This document shows positions 11,280 through 23,008 of a stretch of 64,000 bases of DNA, in pieces. Origin of the DNA: Bryobacterales bacterium (GTDB taxonomy: Bacteria > Acidobacteriota > Terriglobia > Bryobacterales > Bryobacteraceae); the NCBI GenBank assembly GCA_020852175.1, contig JADZBH010000051.1, positions 1 to 64,000 of the forward strand, in the 5' to 3' direction. Every line of letters starts with the position of its first letter. Position 1 is the first letter of the stretch. A program made the translations under genes and the position numbers. The notes under the pieces were generated by a model, which was given only the letters and a program-made list of their open reading frames with translations, made no database searches and had not been told where the DNA came from.

Positions 11280-12860
11280 TCACGGCGTCACGATCAGGTG
11301 GTCCGGACAATCCAGGCAAATCTGGTGAGCCAGCCTGTCCACCAGGTCCGGCCCATGCTGCGCCAGGAATGGCAATATCGTGTAGAACCGCTCTTGCAGG
11401 TGCTGGCGCGGATAGAGCAACCCTTCCAGGTAAGCGGCGTCCGCGTTGGCACGGTCATCGCGCCGCAACGCTTCCCGAGCCGCCTTGGATTCGATCTTGC
11501 CCAGTTGATAGAAGATCTTCGCCCGGCTTTTTTGGAACGCCGCCCTCAGCGACGGATCCAGAGCCATCAATTCCGCGTCCAGCCCCGCCATCGCCGCCGT
11601 CATGCCGGCCCTCGCCTGGACGAAACTTTCATTCAGCCGCGGCGGCGCCAGCCTCCGCGAAATCTTCTCGCGCAACGCCGCGCTGCTTTCGAAAAAGTCC
11701 GTCAGGTGCAGCGAGTACCGCTCCATCAGTTTCGCCCCGCGCCCGCCCAGCAGCGTGAACCCCGACCGCGGCAGCACCAGCGGGAACCGCCCCAGCAGCT
11801 TCCGGTAGATCACCTCGCTCTGCGCCAGGTAAGCCAGTTCCGCCGGACCGCCCACATATGCGACCGTCGGCAGCAGATAATCCTGCATCACCGGCCGCAG
11901 CAACGCGTTCGGTGAAAGCTCCGCCGCCCGGCTTCGCAAATCCCCCGCCGTATATTTCCGGCCCGCCGCCACATAGTGGCCGCCCTCGCGCCGCAGCGCC
12001 TGGCGCTCTCCGTTTTCCAGCAGGAAGAAGAGCGACGACTTCTCCTCGACGTGTACCTGCCCGTGATAACCCGCCTCGGCCAGCGTCTTGTTCCGCGCCA
12101 TCACCAATTCCGACAACTCCGGCGCGAGACCCACGGCTTCGCGCAGGAACGGCGCCGCCAGCGCACGAATTTCCGGCTGCATCGGGTCCATCACGATCAA
12201 CCCGGCACGCGGCAGCAGCCGCTTCAGCAGGCTGGCGAACGCTTCACCCATGGCGCGGCCAGGCTGATACGCCGCCTCCACGGCCGACGCCACATCATCG
12301 CCATAGGGAAATTCGCGCAACAACTCGCGCAACTCCCGCACCGGATACTCCGCCGGCACGATGCCGCCCACGGGACGCGGACGGCCGTTCGTGCCTGAGT
12401 TCACCGTCAGCTTCACCGGTTCATGCCCCGGACCGCAGGCCCACACATGATTCACTTCCTCAAAGTCATGATCCTCGGTCGCCAACCAGAACACAGGTAC
12501 CGCGGGAATGCCCTCGGCACTCAGTTCCGCGGCCATGCGCGCCGCCGTGAGCGCCTTGTGAATCGTGTAGCTGGGCCCGCTGAACAGCCCCACCTGCTGT
12601 CCGGTGACCACGGCCACCGTACCTGGCTGCGCAAGCAGGTGAAGGTTCGGCGAATCTTCGTTGTGTTTCCGCAACGCGGCCACCATGGAATGCCGCATCT
12701 CAGCCGGATAATTCACCTCATGCGCAACCTGTGCCCATTCAGCGCGGTCCAGATAGTGCCGCTGATAGAACGGGCGCACCCGGTCAAAGTGATAGAGGAA
12801 ATCCGAATAGAGCTTGCTGGTTCCAGGCAGAGAGGTATAGCGCAGGCATCCAGCTTTCAT
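11280..12860 (-). CDS. bshC: Bacillithiol biosynthesis cysteine-adding enzyme BshC
   Basis: 526 residues, within the normal 530-540 range. The BshC signature blocks are present: VTGQQVGLFSGPSYTI near residue 85 and PVFWLATEDHDFEEVN near residue 120, with later family blocks (RPVMQDYLLPTVAYVGGPAE about residue 330, and a C-terminal coiled-coil region). BshC adds cysteine to glucosamine-malate as the last step of bacillithiol synthesis. The presence of bacillithiol outside Firmicutes is known in Acidobacteria and Bacteroidetes. bshA and bshB are not in this window. The gene is divergent from cyaY with 113 bases between. Confidence 0.92.
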   Translation of the reverse strand: MKAGCLRYTSLPGTSKLYSDFLYHFDRVRPFYQRHYLDRAEWAQVAHEVNYPAEMRHSMVAALRKHNEDSPNLHLLAQPGTVAVVTGQQVGLFSGPSYTIHKALTAARMAAELSAEGIPAVPVFWLATEDHDFEEVNHVWACGPGHEPVKLTVNSGTNGRPRPVGGIVPAEYPVRELRELLREFPYGDDVASAVEAAYQPGRAMGEAFASLLKRLLPRAGLIVMDPMQPEIRALAAPFLREAVGLAPELSELVMARNKTLAEAGYHGQVHVEEKSSLFFLLENGERQALRREGGHYVAAGRKYTAGDLRSRAAELSPNALLRPVMQDYLLPTVAYVGGPAELAYLAQSEVIYRKLLGRFPLVLPRSGFTLLGGRGAKLMERYSLHLTDFFESSAALREKISRRLAPPRLNESFVQARAGMTAAMAGLDAELMALDPSLRAAFQKSRAKIFYQLGKIESKAAREALRRDDRANADAAYLEGLLYPRQHLQERFYTILPFLAQHGPDLVDRLAHQICLDCPDHLIVTP

Positions 12861-12973
12861 GGGGATAGTCGTAGGGTATCAGATGCTCCCGCCCGGCCCC
12901 AGGATGCGGATCTTCTCGCAGGTATGCGGCGTCCGCCGTCTGATACCTTGGGTATGACCCCTCAGGAAACGCT

Positions 12974-13300
12974 ATGGACGAGAATCTTTTCCGTGTTGAG
13001 TCGGACGCGGCGCTCGACGATTTGTTTCGCGCCCTGGCCCGCGCCGGCGACGAGCATGATTTCGAGGCCGATCTGAACGCCGGCGCTCTCACCGTCGAGT
13101 TCGAGGAACCGCCCGCCAAATTTGTCGTCAGTCCCAACGCCCCGGTCCGCCAGATTTGGGTGTCGGCGCTCACAACCAGCTTCAAATTCGAGTGGGACGC
13201 CACCCGCAATGCCTTTATCCTGCCCGCCACCGGGCAAACGCTGCGGCAACTCATGGCCAGCGTCATCACAACGCAACTCGGCGAGCCCGTCGAGTTGTAA
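12974..13300 (+). CDS. cyaY: Frataxin-like iron-binding protein CyaY
   Basis: 108 residues matching bacterial frataxin throughout: an acidic first helix (FRVESDAALDDLFRALA and following DEHDFEADL), then beta strands with LTVEFEEPPAKFVV and the family core PVRQIWVSA, then FEWD and a final helix (TLRQLMASVITTQLG). Frataxin regulates Fe-S cluster assembly on IscU/IscS. ATG at 12974 is followed directly by the conserved helix. The hemW start is 3 bases after the stop, so the two are co-transcribed. No isc genes are seen nearby. Confidence 0.88.
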   Translation: MDENLFRVESDAALDDLFRALARAGDEHDFEADLNAGALTVEFEEPPAKFVVSPNAPVRQIWVSALTTSFKFEWDATRNAFILPATGQTLRQLMASVITTQLGEPVEL

Positions 13301-13303
13301 ACG

Positions 13304-14401
13304 ATGGCGGGCGTCTACCTCTCGTGGCCCTTCTGTGGCCAGAAATGCACCTACTGCAACTTCGCCAGCGGAGTATTGCCTCGCGAATGGGAACCGCGTT
13401 ACGAAGCCGCGCTCCTCCATGAATTGCGCGGATTTCCGTGGTCCTGGACGCCGCGGACGGTCTATCTGGGAGGCGGATCCCCCTCGCGCATGAACGAAGC
13501 CACCCTGGCGGCCCTTCTCGGCGCCATCCCTGGCGCACCGTGGAGCGAAGCCACTCTGGAAGCGGCTCCGGGCGAGATCACTCCTACAAGAGCCGCCGCC
13601 TGGCGGTCGCTGGGGATCACGCGCGCCAGTCTCGGCACACAGAGTTTCGTCGAAGCCGAGTTGCGCCGCACCGGACGGCGCCACACGCCCGCCCTGGCCG
13701 CCCACGATGTGGAAACCCTGCGCACCGCCGGCATCGCGAACATCAACCTCGACCTCATCTGCGGCCTGCCCGGCCAGACACGCGCCTCCTGGGAGTCTTC
13801 GCTCGACTGGATTGAACGGCTGCAAGTCCCGCACGTCAGCGTCTACATGCTTGAGGTGGACGAGGACTCCCGCCTGGGCCTGGAAATTCTGAACAACGGC
13901 TCACGTTACGGCGCGGACGGCGTGCCCTCCGACGACGTGCAGGTGGAACTCTACGAGCGAGCCGTGGAACGCCTGCGCGTTCACGGCCTGGAACGCTACG
14001 AGATCTCCAACTTCGCGAGACCGGGCTTTGAATCGCGCCACAACCTGAAGTATTGGCGCCTTGAGCCCTACGCGGGCTTCGGCGCCGATGCCCACTCCTG
14101 CAGCGAAGGCCTGCGCTGGCAGAACGCCGAATCAGTCGCGGAATATGTCGGGGCCATGGACTCCGGCCTGTCGCCGCGCCGCGATGAGCACCCGGCCGAT
14201 CCTGCCTCCGAGCGCTTTTTCGTCGGCTTGCGTCTGAACGCGGGCGTCGATGTCAGCGAAGAGGACGAACGGCACTACGGCGAACGCTTCCGCGTCTTGC
14301 AGCGCGACGGCCTGCTGGAACGATCAGGCGCCCGCGTGCGCCTCACGCCCCGCGGCGTGCTGCTCTCCAATGAAGTTTTTCAGGAGTTTCTCCCTTCATG
14401 A
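13304..14401 (+). CDS. hemW: Radical SAM family haem chaperone HemW
   Basis: 365 residues. The radical SAM CxxxCxYC-type triad is CGQKCTYC near residue 12, followed by YLGGGSPS (the GGGTPS-like SAM-binding motif) and NLDLICGLPGQT. The C-terminal HemN/HemW domain contains RYEISNFARPG and HNLKYWR. HemW inserts haem into target cytochromes and is not the coproporphyrinogen oxidase HemN, with which it is often confused. The length (about 365 versus 450 for HemN) and the N-terminal YLSWPFCGQKC layout fit HemW. Its stop overlaps the ltaE start (ATGA). Confidence 0.88.
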   Translation: MAGVYLSWPFCGQKCTYCNFASGVLPREWEPRYEAALLHELRGFPWSWTPRTVYLGGGSPSRMNEATLAALLGAIPGAPWSEATLEAAPGEITPTRAAAWRSLGITRASLGTQSFVEAELRRTGRRHTPALAAHDVETLRTAGIANINLDLICGLPGQTRASWESSLDWIERLQVPHVSVYMLEVDEDSRLGLEILNNGSRYGADGVPSDDVQVELYERAVERLRVHGLERYEISNFARPGFESRHNLKYWRLEPYAGFGADAHSCSEGLRWQNAESVAEYVGAMDSGLSPRRDEHPADPASERFFVGLRLNAGVDVSEEDERHYGERFRVLQRDGLLERSGARVRLTPRGVLLSNEVFQEFLPS

Positions 14402-15462
14402 GCGAACTGAAACGTCCCATCGACCTCCGCAGCGACACCGTCACCAAACCGACGCCCGCCATGCTGCGCGCCATGACCGAAGCCGAACTGGGCGACGACG
14501 TTTACCAGGAAGACCCCGCGGTCAACCTCCTGGAGGCGCGCGCCGCCGCACTGCTCGGCAAGGAGTCCGCGCTTTTTGTCCCCACCGGCACCATGGGCAA
14601 CACGATCGCCCTCAAGCTGAACACGGAGCATGGGCAGGAGGTGCTGTGTGAGGCACGCTCGCATGTGTTCAACTATGAACTCGCCATGATGGCCTGGTTC
14701 TGCGGCTGTCTCGCCCGTCCCGTCACGGCGCCCTCGGGAATTCTCACCTGGGATCTGTTGAAACCGCACCTGAAGCCCCTGGGGCCTCATGCCGCGCCCA
14801 CCGGCATGATCTCGCTGGAAAACTCGCACAACATGGCCGGCGGCGCCGTCACGCCCGTCGAAGTCACCGATGACATCTGCCGCCGCGCGCATGAACTCGG
14901 CCTGAGGGTCCACCTCGACGGTGCGCGCATTTTCAATGCCGCCACCTGTTTGAACCTGCCCGCCGCGCGTCTGGCCGCCCATGCCGACACCGTCATGTTC
15001 TGTCTTTCGAAGGGGCTCTGCGCCCCCGTTGGCTCGCTCGTGGCGGGAACGCGCAAGGACATGGACCGCGCCCGCCTGTACCGCAAACGCCTTGGCGGCG
15101 GCATGCGGCAGGCCGGCGTGCTGGCGGCGGCCGGCCTGATCGCGCTCGAAGAGATGCCTAGGCGCCTGTCCCAAGACCACGCCCATGCCCGCCTTCTCGC
15201 CGAAGGCCTTGCCCGCATCGGCGGCGTTGCCATCGATCCCGCCAGCGTGCAAACCAACATCGTTATTTTCGATCTCTCGGCGTTACAACTCACCGGCTCC
15301 GAATGCAGCCGGCTTCTGCTTGCCGAGGGCGTGCGCGCCAATGCCGTCGGCGAACATGCCGTGCGCATGGTGACGCACCACGACGTCTCCCGCGAGGAAT
15401 GCGAACGGGCGATTGCCGCCACGGAGGGTGTGCTGCGCCGTTACTCCAAGGCCATCAGATAG
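14398..15462 (+). CDS. ltaE: Low-specificity L-threonine aldolase
   Basis: 354 residues of the PLP-dependent beta-eliminating lyase family. Typical blocks are IDLRSDTVTKPTPAML at the N-terminus, LGDDVYQEDPAVNLLE, the cofactor-Asp strand LRVHLDGARIFNAA and the PLP lysine in CLSKGLCAPVGS. It cleaves L-threonine/L-allo-threonine to glycine and acetaldehyde. Translation is probably coupled to hemW through the 4-base overlap. Its last 22 bases overlap the 3' end of the cytochrome b gene on the other strand. Confidence 0.9.
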   Translation: MSELKRPIDLRSDTVTKPTPAMLRAMTEAELGDDVYQEDPAVNLLEARAAALLGKESALFVPTGTMGNTIALKLNTEHGQEVLCEARSHVFNYELAMMAWFCGCLARPVTAPSGILTWDLLKPHLKPLGPHAAPTGMISLENSHNMAGGAVTPVEVTDDICRRAHELGLRVHLDGARIFNAATCLNLPAARLAAHADTVMFCLSKGLCAPVGSLVAGTRKDMDRARLYRKRLGGGMRQAGVLAAAGLIALEEMPRRLSQDHAHARLLAEGLARIGGVAIDPASVQTNIVIFDLSALQLTGSECSRLLLAEGVRANAVGEHAVRMVTHHDVSREECERAIAATEGVLRRYSKAIR

Positions 15463-17060
15463 TCGGTCAGGCTCGCCAGGTCCCTGTCCGGCAGCCGGTA
15501 AGGCGGCATCGTCGAGCCCGGACTGAGCTTTTGCGGGTTCACGAAATGTTCCAGCAGCCACGCCCTGGTCCGCTTCCGTCCCACGCCGTTCAGCGAAGGT
15601 CCCAGCTTTTTCCCGGCCCCATTCAGCACGTGGCACATGTTGCAGCGGTTGTCCTGGTACACCACGGCGCCTTCGGCCACCACCTTCGGCGTCTCCAGCA
15701 ACGCCTCCGCGCTCGCGGCGTCCAATTTCAGCACGAACGCAGCCAGATCGTTCAACTGCCGGCTGGCAAGAGCCACCGGCGGCATGTTCGTCCCGGGCCG
15801 CGACTGCTGTGGATTCCGGAAGAACTCCACCAGTTCTCCGATGCTCCGCTTCCGGGGCATTTGCAGCAGGTCCGGACCCAGTTTGCCCCCCTGGCTCCCC
15901 ACAGCATGGCACGTCATGCAGTTCTGCTTGCGGAAGTGGCTTAATCCGGCCAGTTCCGACGGCTCCAACGACTGCCACGCCGCGCCGTCAAGCTCCGCGC
16001 TCATCCCGCTCGCCGATGGCGGCGTGGAGCGGATCGCCGCCGTCGTCAGCCCGCCCAGCCCTGTGGCGACCAGGAGCAGAACCGCCATGGCCATCTTGCG
16101 GTCCGACAGGCGCGCCACTTTCTTGCGGTCGATGAACGGCAGCAGGATGAGCAGTCCCACCGCCAGGCCGGGAATGATGTGCGTCCCCACCACTTCCATC
16201 GGCCCCTCGAACAGCTTCAACATCTGGAAGAGCCACAGGAAGTACCACTCGGGCCTGGGAATGTAGCTGATGTCGGTGGGATCGGCCAGCTTTTCCAAAG
16301 GCGCTTGTACGGTGATCGCCAGTGTCATCAGAATGCAGAAGCCAACGAAGATGGCCACCGTGTCCTGAAACACCTGCCCCGGATAAAATTTCTTCTTAGG
16401 AGCCGTATCGCCCGGGGCGGGCGTCACGCCATGCCGCCGCACCAGCACAACATGCAGGAGGATCGTGCCCGCCATCGCCGCCGGCAGCAGCATCACATGC
16501 ATTGCATAGAACCGGGCGAACGTCACCACGCCAATGCCATCGGCGCTCGCGAGCAACCGCGTCAGATAGTCTCCGATGCCCGGCGACTTCGCCGCGATCT
16601 GCGTCGCCACCACCGTGCCCCAATAGGCGCGGTTGTCCCACGGCAGCAGATAGCCCGTCAGCCCAAAGCCCAACGTGATCAGCAGCAGCGCCACGCCGGC
16701 CATCCACGTCGCCTCGCGCGGCTTCTTGTAGGCGCCCCAGATCGCCACCTGCGCCATGTGCAGCGCCACCACCACGATCATCATCGACGCGCCCCAATGG
16801 TGAAGCCCGCGGATGATCCGCCCGCCGGTCACCTCGGCCATGATGTACCGCAGGCTCTTGTAGGCTTCGCCCGGCGTTGGCGCGTAGTTGAAGCTCAGCA
16901 GCAGCCCCGTCACCGCCTGCAGCAGGAAGAAGAACATCGCCATCGAGCCGAATACCTGCGGCCAGCCCGAGGAAGCGGGAATCTCTTCCAGCATGAACTC
17001 CTTCACCGCCGTCTCCAGGCCGGTGCGATGGTCAAGCCAATCCAGAATCCTTCTCACCAT
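15441..17060 (-). CDS. Cytochrome b (bc/b6f-type) fused to two C-terminal cytochrome c domains
   Basis: 539 residues. Residues 1-370 are cytochrome b with about eight membrane helices, haem-ligand His pairs in GLHHWGASMMIVVVALH (14 apart) and AMHVMLLPAAMAGTILLH (15 apart, the b6f-like spacing), and a quinol-oxidising PEWY motif (RPEWYFLWLFQ). The C-terminal 170 residues hold two c-type haem sites, CMTCH and CNMCH, so this polypeptide replaces a separate cytochrome c1/f. Together with the Rieske gene 9 bases upstream it forms a quinol:cytochrome c oxidoreductase. The gene converges on ltaE with a 22-base overlap. Confidence 0.9.
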   Translation of the reverse strand: MVRRILDWLDHRTGLETAVKEFMLEEIPASSGWPQVFGSMAMFFFLLQAVTGLLLSFNYAPTPGEAYKSLRYIMAEVTGGRIIRGLHHWGASMMIVVVALHMAQVAIWGAYKKPREATWMAGVALLLITLGFGLTGYLLPWDNRAYWGTVVATQIAAKSPGIGDYLTRLLASADGIGVVTFARFYAMHVMLLPAAMAGTILLHVVLVRRHGVTPAPGDTAPKKKFYPGQVFQDTVAIFVGFCILMTLAITVQAPLEKLADPTDISYIPRPEWYFLWLFQMLKLFEGPMEVVGTHIIPGLAVGLLILLPFIDRKKVARLSDRKMAMAVLLLVATGLGGLTTAAIRSTPPSASGMSAELDGAAWQSLEPSELAGLSHFRKQNCMTCHAVGSQGGKLGPDLLQMPRKRSIGELVEFFRNPQQSRPGTNMPPVALASRQLNDLAAFVLKLDAASAEALLETPKVVAEGAVVYQDNRCNMCHVLNGAGKKLGPSLNGVGRKRTRAWLLEHFVNPQKLSPGSTMPPYRLPDRDLASLTDYLMALE

Positions 17061-17069
17061 CTCCGGCTC

Positions 17070-17579
17070 CTAGCTCACCTGCTCGCCCGGCTTCACGCCG
17101 CCCACGAACAACTTCGTCCCCTCGATCTTCACCAGATAGCGGTCCAGCGCCCGCGGCGCCGGCCCCGAAAGCACCTTGCCGTCGCTACTGAACGCCGACA
17201 TGTGGCACGGACACAGAAAGTTCCCGTTCTTCTCGTCCCAGTGATAGGCACAGCCAAGGTGCGTGCACATCGGCGTGTAAGCCACCAGTTCGCTTTCGGA
17301 GCGGCGCAACACCCATGCCGTCGTCTTTTCGGCGATCAGTTTCCAGCCGTCCTTGCGAACCCGCTGAAAGGACATCTCCTCGGGCTGCCCCACGGCGAGC
17401 GCGCCAATATCGCCCACCTCCATCCATTCCTCCTTGCGTGACCGCCGGGGAGGAATCAGCAGGTACAATGCGGCGGGCGCCGCCAGGGCCGCGCCCATCA
17501 AAGCCCACAGGCCATAGATTCCGGCAAGGTAAAACCGGCGCCGGGAAGGCAGTCCGGAGGTGTCGCTCGAAGAGATCAT
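17070..17579 (-). CDS. Rieske [2Fe-2S] subunit of the bc-type complex
   Basis: 169 residues from ATG at 17579; the longer in-frame reading upstream is not protein-like. The N-terminus has a twin-arginine-like SRRRFYLAG followed by one membrane anchor (about residues 20-40), as expected for a Tat-inserted Rieske protein. The cluster ligands are in CTHLGC (about residue 110) and CPCHMS (about residue 129), followed by the GPAPRALDRY loop. It transfers electrons from quinol to the c haems fused to cytochrome b, encoded 9 bases downstream. Confidence 0.92.
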   Translation of the reverse strand: MISSSDTSGLPSRRRFYLAGIYGLWALMGAALAAPAALYLLIPPRRSRKEEWMEVGDIGALAVGQPEEMSFQRVRKDGWKLIAEKTTAWVLRRSESELVAYTPMCTHLGCAYHWDEKNGNFLCPCHMSAFSSDGKVLSGPAPRALDRYLVKIEGTKLFVGGVKPGEQVS

Positions 17580-17686
17580 GCAGGGCCCATTGTAAGGAAT
17601 CCCTGCACGGCCACCCATACGGCAACTTGTAAAATGCCGTACGCCCGCCCGGAATGTAACAGAAGTGAGCGGCGTGGTCCGCCGCT

Positions 17687-20963
<3,277 letters not shown>

Positions 20964-22085
20964 ATGACAATGAATAAATTGCGTCCAGTCCTTCTAGGTT
21001 GCCTGGTGTTGACGGCAACGGCGGGCGCCCAGACTACGCCAGACCAGGCTCCGCCCGCCGATCCGCCGCCATGGTCTCTTGGCGGCATCGATTTTTCCGG
21101 ATATCTCGACGCCTACGCCAATATGAACTTCAACAACCCTCAGTCCGGGTTCAACGCGGGCTACCGCGCGTTCGATATCAAAGCCAACAGCTTCAGTTTG
21201 AACTTCGCCACCTTGACGATGAAGCACGACCCCGACCCGGTCGGCTTCCGCATGGACCTGGGCTTTGGCCGCGGCTATGAAATCTTTCACATGTATGAGC
21301 CGCTGGGCCGGGACCAGCGGAACATCATGCGCAACATCCTGCAGGCCTATGTCAGCGTGAAACCGGAAAAGGCCGGCGGCTTTCAACTGGATTTCGGCAA
21401 ATTCGTCACCAGCGCCGGGGCCGAACCCACCGAGACCCATCTGAACTGGAACTACTCACGCTCGCTCATCTACGCCTTGGGGCCGTTCTATCACTTCGGC
21501 GCCCGTATATCCAGACCGGTCACCCCGTTCTGGACCACCGGCGTTTCCATCACCAACGGCTGGAACAACGTCGAGGACAACAATACCGGCAAGACGTTCG
21601 GATTCACCAATGCGTTCACGAGCAAGAAGGCTTCCTACATCGTGACCTACTATGGCGGTCCCGAAAAGACTGGCACCAACCAAGGCTCCCGTCACCTCAT
21701 CGACCAGGTGCTAACGCTCGCGCCAAACGGCAAGACGAGCTTCTACATCAACCACAACTACGGCCGCGAACGCGCGCTGGACGGCTCGGTGGGCATCATC
21801 AACGCCATCGCCGGCGCCGCCCGGTACCAGGTGAACGATTGGTTCGCCCTCAGCCCGCGCCTTGAATACTTCAACGACCGCGGCATCTGGACCACGGGTA
21901 CGGTTCAGAAGATCAAGGAGTTCACCATGACGGCCGAATTCAAGCACAAGAAGGGCCTCATGACCAAGCTGGAATACCGCCGCGACTGGTCGAACGTGCC
22001 CTACTACCAGGACAGCACGGGCGGCCTGAAGAAGAGCGAGGATACGCTGGTGTTCGGCATCATCGCCTACTTCGGACCGAAGTAG
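20964..22085 (+). CDS. Outer-membrane beta-barrel porin
   Basis: 373 residues starting with a signal peptide (LRPVLLGCLVLTATAGAQ). The rest alternates short amphipathic strands rich in Gly, Asn, Tyr and Phe, for example FSGYLDAYANMNFNN, GGFQLDFGKFVTSAGAE and FYHFGARISRPV, and ends in aromatic strand IIAYFGPK, all typical of a barrel. It resembles the putative beta-barrel porin-2 family (PF07642). ATG at 20964 places the signal peptide correctly; an upstream TTG at 20937 would add a charged tail. It is divergent from glnB. Whether it carries nitrogen compounds is unknown. Confidence 0.8.
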   Translation: MTMNKLRPVLLGCLVLTATAGAQTTPDQAPPADPPPWSLGGIDFSGYLDAYANMNFNNPQSGFNAGYRAFDIKANSFSLNFATLTMKHDPDPVGFRMDLGFGRGYEIFHMYEPLGRDQRNIMRNILQAYVSVKPEKAGGFQLDFGKFVTSAGAEPTETHLNWNYSRSLIYALGPFYHFGARISRPVTPFWTTGVSITNGWNNVEDNNTGKTFGFTNAFTSKKASYIVTYYGGPEKTGTNQGSRHLIDQVLTLAPNGKTSFYINHNYGRERALDGSVGIINAIAGAARYQVNDWFALSPRLEYFNDRGIWTTGTVQKIKEFTMTAEFKHKKGLMTKLEYRRDWSNVPYYQDSTGGLKKSEDTLVFGIIAYFGPK

Positions 22086-22096
22086 CGCCCGCGCGG

Positions 22097-22804
22097 CTAT
22101 TGCTTGAAGAACCAGAGCCAGAAGTACTGCTGGTTGGCGCCATGGCGGTGGCGCGGCTCGAACCCGGTCTTTCCGGCCAACTCCACCGCCTGTGCGTCGG
22201 AGAAAGTAACGCCGATCCAGGTATCGCCGGGCGTGGATTCATAGACGATGCCATCCTGCTCGACATAGCCCTGCACCTGAAACTTGAACAGCGCCCCGGG
22301 ACGCAGCAAACGTGACACCTCGCGGACGTAGTTCTCAATCACCTCCCGGCTAGGGATGTGCTGGAAAACGATGGTGGAGAAGGCGAAGTCAACCGAGCCA
22401 TCGGCCACATGCGGATTCAACACGCCGAGGTCCGTGCCGTTGTTCTGATAGGCGTGCGCATTGGGGCGATCCGCCAGGAAGGCCCGGGCGCGGGCGATCA
22501 TCTCGCCGCTGATGTCCACGGCGTGGACCTCGCCGAACACCCCGGCCAGGGCGCGCGTGACGCGTCCCGCGCCGCAGCCGATCTCCAGCACGCGCATCTG
22601 TTTGGGATCCTTGCCCTGGCAGATATTGCCCATGTCGGTCAGGATCTCTTCGGCCACGGTCCGCTCGCCCGAAGCGATGAACTGCTCGTCCGTCCAGTCC
22701 TCCCGTTCCGTGTTCACGTAGAAGCGGGCATTCTCCCGGGCGCGTTCGTCCCAGTCGCGGCGCATCTTTTCCAATTGCTCTTCGGGCGTAAGTGGCGGGG
22801 TCAT
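22097..22804 (-). CDS. Class I SAM-dependent methyltransferase
   Basis: 235 residues with the Rossmann methyltransferase motifs: motif I VLEIGCGAGRVTRALA near residue 73, acidic motif AVDISGEMI, and motif II/III around SVDFAFSTIVFQHIP and LLRPGALFKFQ. GGAAGGA sits just before ATG. The substrate cannot be told from sequence. It converges on the porin gene (11 bases apart) and is divergent from the tRNA-Ala gene. Confidence 0.85.
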   Translation of the reverse strand: MTPPLTPEEQLEKMRRDWDERARENARFYVNTEREDWTDEQFIASGERTVAEEILTDMGNICQGKDPKQMRVLEIGCGAGRVTRALAGVFGEVHAVDISGEMIARARAFLADRPNAHAYQNNGTDLGVLNPHVADGSVDFAFSTIVFQHIPSREVIENYVREVSRLLRPGALFKFQVQGYVEQDGIVYESTPGDTWIGVTFSDAQAVELAGKTGFEPRHRHGANQQYFWLWFFKQ

Positions 22805-22864
22805 TCCTTCCTTCTATGGTCGCAAGGACGGCCCCATTCTGCACGGCCTGGCTCAGAGACGGCA

Positions 22865-22873
22865 TGTTATATT
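22865..22873 (+). promoter_or_regulatory. Extended -10 promoter candidate for tRNA-Ala
   Basis: TG-T-TATATT (22865-22873) matches the extended -10 element and ends 16 bases before the first base of the tRNA, placing a transcript start near 22880. No strong -35 is seen 17 bases upstream. Confidence 0.45.
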
Positions 22874-22889
22874 GAAGAGGAACTCGTGT

Positions 22890-22965
22890 GGGCGGCTAGC
22901 TCAGTTGGGAGAGCACCACGTTCGCAACGTGGGGGTCGTGGGTTCGAATCCCATGCCGTCCACCA
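22890..22965 (+). tRNA. tRNA-Ala, anticodon CGC
   Basis: A complete 76-base cloverleaf. The acceptor arms GGGCGGC and GCCGTCC pair over seven bases with one G-T. D-stem GCTC/GAGC, anticodon stem CCACG/CGTGG with loop TTCGCAA, T-stem GTGGG/CCCAT with loop TTCGAAT. Loop positions 34-36 read CGC, which decodes GCG alanine codons. Discriminator A is followed by an encoded CCA. A G3-U70 pair, the alanine identity element, is present (G at 22892 opposite T at 22959). Confidence 0.96.
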
Positions 22966-23008
22966 ACACGAGTCTGTCCGGTACTTCCCCTCCCTCCGCC
23001 AGCCAGAT

